DNA from: Parvularia atlantis
Lineage: Eukaryota; Opisthokonta; Rotosphaerida
Assembly: GCA_943704415.1 (NCBI GenBank)
Contig: CALSCO010002039.1
Coordinates: 1-37,564, forward strand
DNA: 37,564 nt
Direction: 5' to 3'
This document shows, in pieces, positions 28,483 to 37,564 of the stretch (positions within the stretch are counted from its first letter, which is position 1; each line of letters starts with the position of its first letter). A model generated the notes under the pieces. It made no database searches and was not told the origin of the DNA. It saw nothing but the letters and a program-made list of their open reading frames with translations. The translations under genes and the position numbers were made by a program.

Positions 28483-29852
28483 ATGGCGTACTGGGTGTGG
28501 TGCGCGGACGAATGGGCCGTGCTGTGGCCGCATGCGCTCGGCCTCGCGCGGCGGTGCGCCGACTACGTCTGCACCGCGGTGTACGGCGCCGATGGGCCGT
28601 CGGCGAAGCGGGCGCGCGTGGACGCGGACGAGCACGACGGCACGGACGACTCGGACACGGCGCAGCTGCACCGAGCGGCCGTCGCGGCCGGTGCGCGCAG
28701 CGGCGCGGCGATGCGTGCTGCCGACCTTGCCGACGCGCAGTGCAGTACGCGCTCGAGTGCGTGCGCGCGTACCCGCCACGCGGCCACGACGGCGAGGAGG
28801 ATGAGGACGAGGACGGAGCTGTGTCGCCCACGACGCCTGACGCCGTTACGGCCGCGATGCGCGAGATCGTCAGCGCCGCACCGCGTCCTGTCGGCACCGC
28901 ACTCGTCGCGCCGCTGCGGCTGCGCTCGCCGGCTACGGCCACCACTGCTGTCGAGCTCGTTGAGCGGCTCGTGATCGCGGACGACGACGCGCCGACGCGC
29001 CTGACTGTGCGCCACGCGACCGCGCTCGGGACCACGCACGAGGCCACGTTCATCGTCCCGCCGCGCTGCGCCTTTGCCGTGTCGGACGTGGCGACGGTGC
29101 CGCGTGTGCTGCCGCAGCGTGCGTGCCGCTTGTGGTGCTTGCGTCGCTTACGCGGCGCGCAGAGCTGCACGGACGCCGCTGGGACCTGATCGTGCTCGAC
29201 CCGCCATGGGAGAGCCGCTCGGCAGCGCGCAAGGGCACGTGCGTGGCACGCCCGCCCCCGGGTACGCCCACGCCGAAGCCTCACGTGCCATGCCGCGAGC
29301 AGCTACCAGACGCTGCCCAACTTTCGGCTCTTCTCGCTACCGATGCGCGCGCTGCTCGCGCCCGGCGCGCTCGTGGCCGTGTGGGTGACCAACCGCCCAC
29401 GCTTCGTCGACTGGGTGCGCACGGACCTGTTCGCTTCGTGGGGCCTCGAGCTCGCCGGGACGTACTACTGGCTCAAGCTCACGCGGCGCCTCGAGCCCGT
29501 TCTGCCGCTGCACAGCCGGCGAGGACGCAGGCCATACGAGCACCTCATCGTCGGACGTGTCGCCGCGCCGGCGGGCGCCGCTGTGCCGCCCGCAACCGTC
29601 GTGCTGTGCGGGATGCCGCCGCGGGCGCACTCGCGCAAGCCGTCGCTTGAAGGTGCGCTGGCGTCGCGTGTCACAGCTGCTGAAACCGACGCAGCCGTCT
29701 TTTCGCCGTACCTGCCCGAGCGCCCGGCGTGCCTCGAGCTCTTTGCGCGCGAGCTGCGGCCCGGCTGGACCAGCTGGGGCAACGAGCCGCTGCTGTTCCA
29801 GCACGCGGCGCACTTCCAGCTGCACCATCGCGCAGAGAGCTACAGAACTTGA
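28483..29852 (+). CDS. METTL4: METTL4-type MT-A70 family adenine N6-methyltransferase
   Basis: MT-A70 enzyme; METTL4 methylates adenosine in U2 snRNA, and DNA activity has been reported. Starts MAYWVWCADEWAVLWPHALG at 28483. The intron at about 28690-28739 joins AAVAA to VQYALECVRAYPP. The catalytic DPPW motif (LIVLDPPWESRSAAR, gac-ccg-cca-tgg at 29198-29209) is intact. Then come YQTLPNFRLFSLPMRALLAP, GALVAVWVTNRPRFVDWV, WGLELAGTYYWLKLT, GRRPYEHLIVGRV and the METTL4-typical end RPACLELFARELRPGWTSW with GNEPLLFQHAAHF. The N-terminal 150 residues are poorly conserved and acidic. Four to five introns; the joint near 29230-29300 is less certain. Same strand as ZC3H14, 33 bp downstream. Confidence 0.9.
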
Positions 29853-30137
29853 AGCGTCTGAAACCGGTCGGTCGAGTGCTAGCTTCCCAGTCTAATAACC
29901 TTTCAGCTGCGACGCAATCCCCCGTCACCACTCACGCCGCTGCTCCCGTCGCCGCGCCGTAAGCAGCAGCGCCCTACCAGTGCGGTCGTCTTCTGCCTAG
30001 TAGAAGGCGCCCTCAAGCTGTTCCCTTTCTCAGGCTGTTGCTCACTGACTTGGACAAGCTTCTGCCAGCTCGAAGTAGAACTTGCCAATGAAAGCCACAC
30101 AATCACGCTGACTCAACTCACACTGGCGCGGCGGGTA
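29853..30137. other. Convergent 3' intergenic region, no gene seen
   Basis: This gap lies between the METTL4 stop (+) and the HGSNAT stop (-). It is clearly less G+C-rich than the genes. An imperfect inverted repeat around 29990-30012 (TTCTGCCTAGTAGAAGGCG) could form a small hairpin. I looked for a tRNA or a box C/D RNA and saw none. It probably holds the two 3' UTRs and poly(A) sites. Confidence 0.4.
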
Positions 30138-31944
30138 TCAGACCTTGAAGAAGATTTTGCGGTGGTACAGGTAGCCGGCGAAGAGCGTGTAGATCGCGAG
30201 CCACATGAGCGCCCACAGGTGCTGGCCGATGTACCACTCGTCTGTGCCGGCCCAAGGCGACAAGATGATCTCGTACAGCTCTTCGACCGCGTTCTGCGAC
30301 GGGTCCTGGTAGTACACGAGCGAGAGCTGCGGTACGGGATGGGCGTCAGCCAGCGGCGCGCGGGGTTGCAGCTTGCGCAGGGGTGCGCACGAGCGACGGC
30401 AGGATCGACGAGGCGACGTAGATCACGATGCTGTTCATGCCCAGGACCGTGAACGGGAGCAGGACCCAGCGCAGCCACGCAAGGCGCTGGTGCGCAAACG
30501 CCGAGTCGACGAGGAGGTAGATCGCGGCCAGGCACCCACCCGAGATCGCGGCGTTGACGAGCATGTACGACGGCGTATACATCTTCTTGTTGACGACCAG
30601 GGGCGTGAAGAAGTGGATCAGCATGCCCACGCCTGCCATGAGCACCGAGGCCGCCGTCCACTGGCCAACGCGCCACGTCTCCTCGCGGAAGTGGAACAGG
30701 ATGAGGCCAAAGAAGAGGCCCGCAAAGCCGCTGCCGACGGCCATCAGCGTCGACGAGAGGCTCTCGGGCTCGTGCGGCCACGGCAGCTGGATGAAGACGT
30801 GCTGCGCCCCAAACAGCGTCGTGTCGGAGTAGTCGAACGGGTTGCACGTCTAACACGCGCACGCAGCGTCAGAGTCAACTACATCGCGTCGCGGGGCACG
30901 CGTGCCGGGTTGGTGGCCGCGCGGCACGAGCACTGGTAGGTGTAGGTGACCGGTCCAGCCGACACCTCGTAGTCGGGCACGTACACGAGGAAGAAGACGA
31001 GCACTGCGGGCGTGCACGCGCGCGCAGCAGCAAGCTGTCAGCCTCGCCGTGCGTTGAGGCGCGACCGGCCCGCACGCACGGTAGCCGAGCGCAAACAGCA
31101 CGCCGACGACCCACAGCACGGCGTACTTCATGGGCACCTGCGGTGCGCTGCGTTTCAGGCAGAGGCGCCCGGCGGGCACGGACGCACGTCAAGCAGGCGG
31201 AGCCAACCGGTGAGCCGCGGCCACGTCGTCACGGGCGGGCACAGGAGGAATGCGGTCGCGGTGACAAAGTACACGACGGCGATGCGCTGCAGCACGCCCA
31301 TGATGCGGATCCAGTCGAGGTCTGCGTCGCGCGCACGCTCAGGGGGCCCCGCCACACGCCGAGCCCGCGCAGTGCCGTACCGACGTAGGGCCAGGGCTGA
31401 CGCGAGTCTGGCGCGGTGCGCAGGCTGTCGCGCGAGTGTGCGCGGTCAGTCGCTCAAGGCGAGCACATGGCCGCCGTCGCGCGCGCCTGCCGCTGATGAG
31501 CCCGAGCAGGAACAGCTTGATCGTACGCTCGACGACCTTGCTCAGCAGGCCGGGCGTGGCCGTGCCCTTGCCGCGGAGCTGCGCCAGCGAGAGCGCGACC
31601 GAGACGCCGACGAGGAACAGGAACGCGGGCATGACCACGTCCGACAGGTTTAGGCCGTCCCAGAGCGCGTGCGGCCACCACGAGGGCGTGCTAACGGGCG
31701 CGTAGTTGACGAGGATCATGACGGCGAGCGTGCCGCCGCGGGCGACGTCGATCGAGGCGAGGCGGGGCGGGCGCTCGCGCTTCTTGTTGCTGTCGCCCTC
31801 GCCGCTGCTGTCGCCGTTGCCGTCGGCGTCGGCACCGCTGCCCGTGCGCGCATTCCGCGGCGCGCCCACGAGATCGTCCAGCGTGCGCGGTGCCAGCAGC
31901 GGCGAGCTCGCCTCGGGGTCCGCGTTGAGGGACGCGCGCCACAT
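30138..31944 (-). CDS. HGSNAT: HGSNAT-type heparan-alpha-glucosaminide N-acetyltransferase
   Basis: Multi-pass membrane acyltransferase; in animals it transfers acetyl from cytosolic acetyl-CoA to terminal glucosamine of heparan sulfate in lysosomes. ATG at 31944, then an acidic, hydrophilic N-tail of about 60 residues. The family blocks are RLASIDVARGGTLAVMILVN, WWPHALWDGLNLSDVVMPAF (with the His that aligns to the catalytic His of the human enzyme) and LFLVGVSVALSLAQLRGKG. Further blocks are IRIMGVLQRIAVVYFVTATA, YAVLWVVGVLFALGY and CNPFDYSDTTLFGAQH. The C-terminal helices include LLPFTVLGMNSIVIYVASSI, and the protein ends GYLYHRKIFFKV. The human luminal N-terminal domain is absent, as in plant and protist members. 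Five or so introns; joints at 30850-31130 and 31360-31490 are approximate. Confidence 0.9.
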
Positions 31945-32098
31945 CGCCGTGGGGGGTCGGGATCGACTCTCTGTAGGCAGCGACTCTTAGCTTTGAGTTG
32001 CAATTGGGAGGGACGCAGTCGTGCTTGGCCGCATCATGCTCTCCTCGCCTCGCCCCTCCCGCTCGCGCCCGCACTCGCGCCCGCACTCACACCTCGTC
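31945..32098. promoter_or_regulatory. Divergent promoter region, HGSNAT / glucosamine-6-phosphate isomerase
   Basis: About 150-180 bp separate the two start codons, depending on which ATG the isomerase uses. The centre (about 31985-32010) is less G+C-rich and includes TTGAGTTGCAATTGGG. The right part is a CT-rich run. A shared promoter is likely from the spacing alone. Confidence 0.45.
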
Positions 32099-32122
32099 AT
32101 GCGCGTGGCGCGCGCACGCAGG

Positions 32123-33127
32123 ATGCGGCTGATGATCAAGGAAAACTACGACGAGGTCTCGGCCTACGTTGCCGAGTACATCGCCAAGCGCATCAACGAC
32201 TTTGTGCCGACGGCCGAGCGCCCGTTCGTGCTCGGCCTGCCCACCGGCAGCTCGCCCATGGGCACGTACCGCCTCCTGGTTGAGTACCACAAGAAGGGCC
32301 AGCTCTCGTTCGAGCACGTCGTCACGTTCAACATGGACGAGTACGTGGGCATGCCGACTGAGCACCCCGAGAGCTACCACACGTTCATGTGGAACCACCT
32401 GTTCAAGCACGTCAACATCAAGCCGCACAACGTGCACATCCTCGACGGCAACGCCGAGGACCTCGCGGCCGAGTGCCGCTCGTTCGAGGCGCGCATCCTC
32501 GCCGTCGGCGGCATCGAGCTCTTCCTGGGCGGTTCGCGCTGCTGCCGCCACAACGGGCCACGAAGCTGATGGCCGGCGCAGGCATCGGGCCGGACGGGCA
32601 CATCGCCTTCAACGAGCCCGGCTCGTCGCTCACGTCACGCACGCGCGTCAAGACGCTCGCGCATGACACGATCCTGGCCAACGCGCGCTTCTTCGGCGGC
32701 GACCTGAGCAAGGTGCCCAAGCTGGCGCTGACCGTCGGCGTCGGCACGGTGATGGACGCACGCGAGATCGTCATCATCATCACGGGTGCGCCGCGGGCCG
32801 TGTGCGCCTCGCGCCGCGCCGCTGACCACACGCGCAGGCGCGCACAAGGCCCTCGCGTTGAGCAAGTGCGTTGAGGAGGGCGTGTGCCACATGTGGACGG
32901 TCTCGGCCATCCAGATGCACCAGCGCGCGATGATCGTGTGCGACGAGGACGCGACGCTCGAGCTCCGCGTCAAGACCGTGCGCTACTTCAAGAGCATCCA
33001 GCAGGTCATGAACATGCTCCACGACGACCACGCCGCCGACGACGGCGCGGGCGGTAGCGGCGGCATGGGCGGGGCAGGCGCAGGGAGCGGCGGCGGCACG
33101 GCCTCGGGCGACCACAAGATGCGCTGA
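32123..33127 (+). CDS. GNPDA: Glucosamine-6-phosphate isomerase/deaminase
   Basis: Converts glucosamine 6-phosphate to fructose 6-phosphate and ammonia in the cytosol. Exons 32123-32531, 32582-32785 and 32838-33127 give 300 residues, against 289 for human GNPDA1. The match to the animal enzyme is very close: [128 protein letters not shown] and [15 protein letters not shown]. Catalytic Asp, His and Glu in the MDE and [10 protein letters not shown] motifs are present. I chose the ATG at 32123 because MRLMIKENY aligns with the human start; an in-frame ATG at 32099 would add eight residues. The C-terminal Gly-rich tail is extra. Its stop lies 68 bp from that of MCM2. Confidence 0.95.
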
Positions 33128-33195
33128 GCCACCCGTGCGCGCACGCGCAATGTATCGGTGCGCTTGCCCAGAAGACAAAACAAAGCATCAGTCGA

Positions 33196-37064
<3,869 letters not shown>

Positions 37065-37110
37065 CGGAGGAAGAGGCCGAAATTGGCGCGAAGCTACGTC
37101 ATTCGACGTC
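37065..37110. promoter_or_regulatory. 46-bp bidirectional promoter upstream of MCM2, with E2F-like and ACGTCA sites
   Basis: Between the two start codons lies TTGGCGCGAA at 37083-37092, close to the E2F/DP consensus on either strand (one mismatch to TTTGGCGC). Two ACGTCA half-sites follow at 37096-37101 and 37106-37111, exactly 10 bp apart; the second overlaps the ATG of the plus-strand gene. MCM genes are classic E2F targets in animals and plants. Function here is inferred only from the motif. Confidence 0.5.
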
Positions 37111-37564
37111 ATGCGCCACGTGACCGCACAGCACCTCGTCGCCGCGCTCGTCGCGCTCGCGGCGGCCGCGGCGGCCGAGGCGCCGTTCCGGTGGCCCGTG
37201 GCGTGCCCGCCGCCCGGCAACGAGCCGTGGGCCGCGCTGGCGGGCGCGCCGCCGCGCACGGCCGTGGGGCTGCGCGCCGTCGCGTCGGCGATGCGCCCCG
37301 TGCAGGACGTGTTTGCGGACGTGGGCCACGAGTGGCTCGTGCTCGCGGGCGCGATCGGCAGCGTGTACGAGACCGCGACGGCGCTGTACCCGTTCTGGTG
37401 CGTGTTCGAGACGGGCGAGCGCACGCCGAGCGCGCGCGACGCGGTCGACGACGCCGCGCTGCGCTTCACACGCACGTGCCCGATCCCGGACGCCGCCCGC
37501 GCGCTCCTCGACCACGACCGCGCCGTGCGCGTCACGTTCAGTGCGTGCGATATGCGCCCCCCCC
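37111..37564 (+). CDS. Hypothetical protein, first exon only, cut by the window end
   Basis: An open frame from ATG 37111 (MRHVTAQHLVAALVALAAAA) reaches a GTGCGTGCG donor-like site at about 37541, where the exon probably ends, about 144 residues in. The N-terminus reads like a signal peptide or membrane anchor (hydrophobic Ala/Leu/Val run, then AEAPFRWPVACPPPGNEPW). Later residues include VQDVFADVGHEWLVLAGAIG, VYETATALYPFWCVFETGE and ALRFTRTCPIPDAARALLDH. I do not recognise the family. The plus strand is preferred over the antisense frame because of the divergent spacing to MCM2 and the donor site. Confidence 0.5.
   Translation, partial: MRHVTAQHLVAALVALAAAAAAEAPFRWPVACPPPGNEPWAALAGAPPRTAVGLRAVASAMRPVQDVFADVGHEWLVLAGAIGSVYETATALYPFWCVFETGERTPSARDAVDDAALRFTRTCPIPDAARALLDHDRAVRVTFSACDMRPP

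Noticed and set aside
29853-30137. Possible tRNA or small RNA between METTL4 and HGSNAT
   Set aside because: No cloverleaf, A/B boxes, or C/D boxes with pairing ends could be built; only a weak short hairpin is present.

Overview
This is a compact, very G+C-rich nuclear fragment of a microbial eukaryote. I count 17 protein genes on both strands, with gaps that are often under 150 bp. Nearly all are split by tiny introns (about 35-85 nt) that open with GTGCG(T/C) or a close variant and close with CAG, usually after a CTNAC-like branch site (often CTGAC). Several proteins point to a unicellular opisthokont, amoebozoan or similar lineage rather than a yeast: INSIG, a USP37-type deubiquitinase, animal-like glucosamine-6-phosphate isomerase, HGSNAT, METTL4 and a HORMAD/Hop1 protein. 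The species cannot be fixed from the sequence alone. Both ends of the window are G/C homopolymers, so it may be a whole short contig.

Layout: USP37-like deubiquitinase (-, cut by the left end); NAD-dependent epimerase-like SDR (+, 2558-3679); unrecognised protein (-, 3704-4641); INSIG (+, 5145-6251); small bacterial-PH-like (bPH2) protein (+, 6419-7090); 98-residue unrecognised protein (-, 7214-7643); large helical unrecognised protein (+, 7863-11294); HORMAD/Hop1 meiotic axis protein (-, 11387-14316); RPAP1 (-, 14542-17675); TPR/Mlp nuclear-basket protein (+, 17738-25688); UBC13/UBE2N (-, 25817-26514); ZC3H14/Nab2 (+, 26865-28449); METTL4 (+, 28483-29852); HGSNAT (-, 30138-31944); glucosamine-6-phosphate isomerase (+, 32123-33127); MCM2 (-, 33196-37064); and an unrecognised partial gene (+, from 37111).

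Most genes belong to core nuclear processes: DNA replication, ubiquitin signalling, meiosis, Pol II assembly, mRNA export, RNA methylation, plus sterol regulation and amino-sugar metabolism. Many neighbours are head to head and probably share promoters. The most unusual observations are a homeodomain-like helix-turn-helix inside the C-terminal part of the TPR protein; a near-perfect PAR-binding zinc finger (PBZ) in the USP37-like enzyme; a PHD-winged-helix region and candidate closure motifs in the HORMAD protein; an MCM2 first coding exon that seems to consist only of the ATG; and an E2F-like site in the 46-bp gap upstream of MCM2.

I saw no tRNA, rRNA, CRISPR array, transposon or virus-derived element. 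Long antisense frames are plentiful but are by-products of the base composition.
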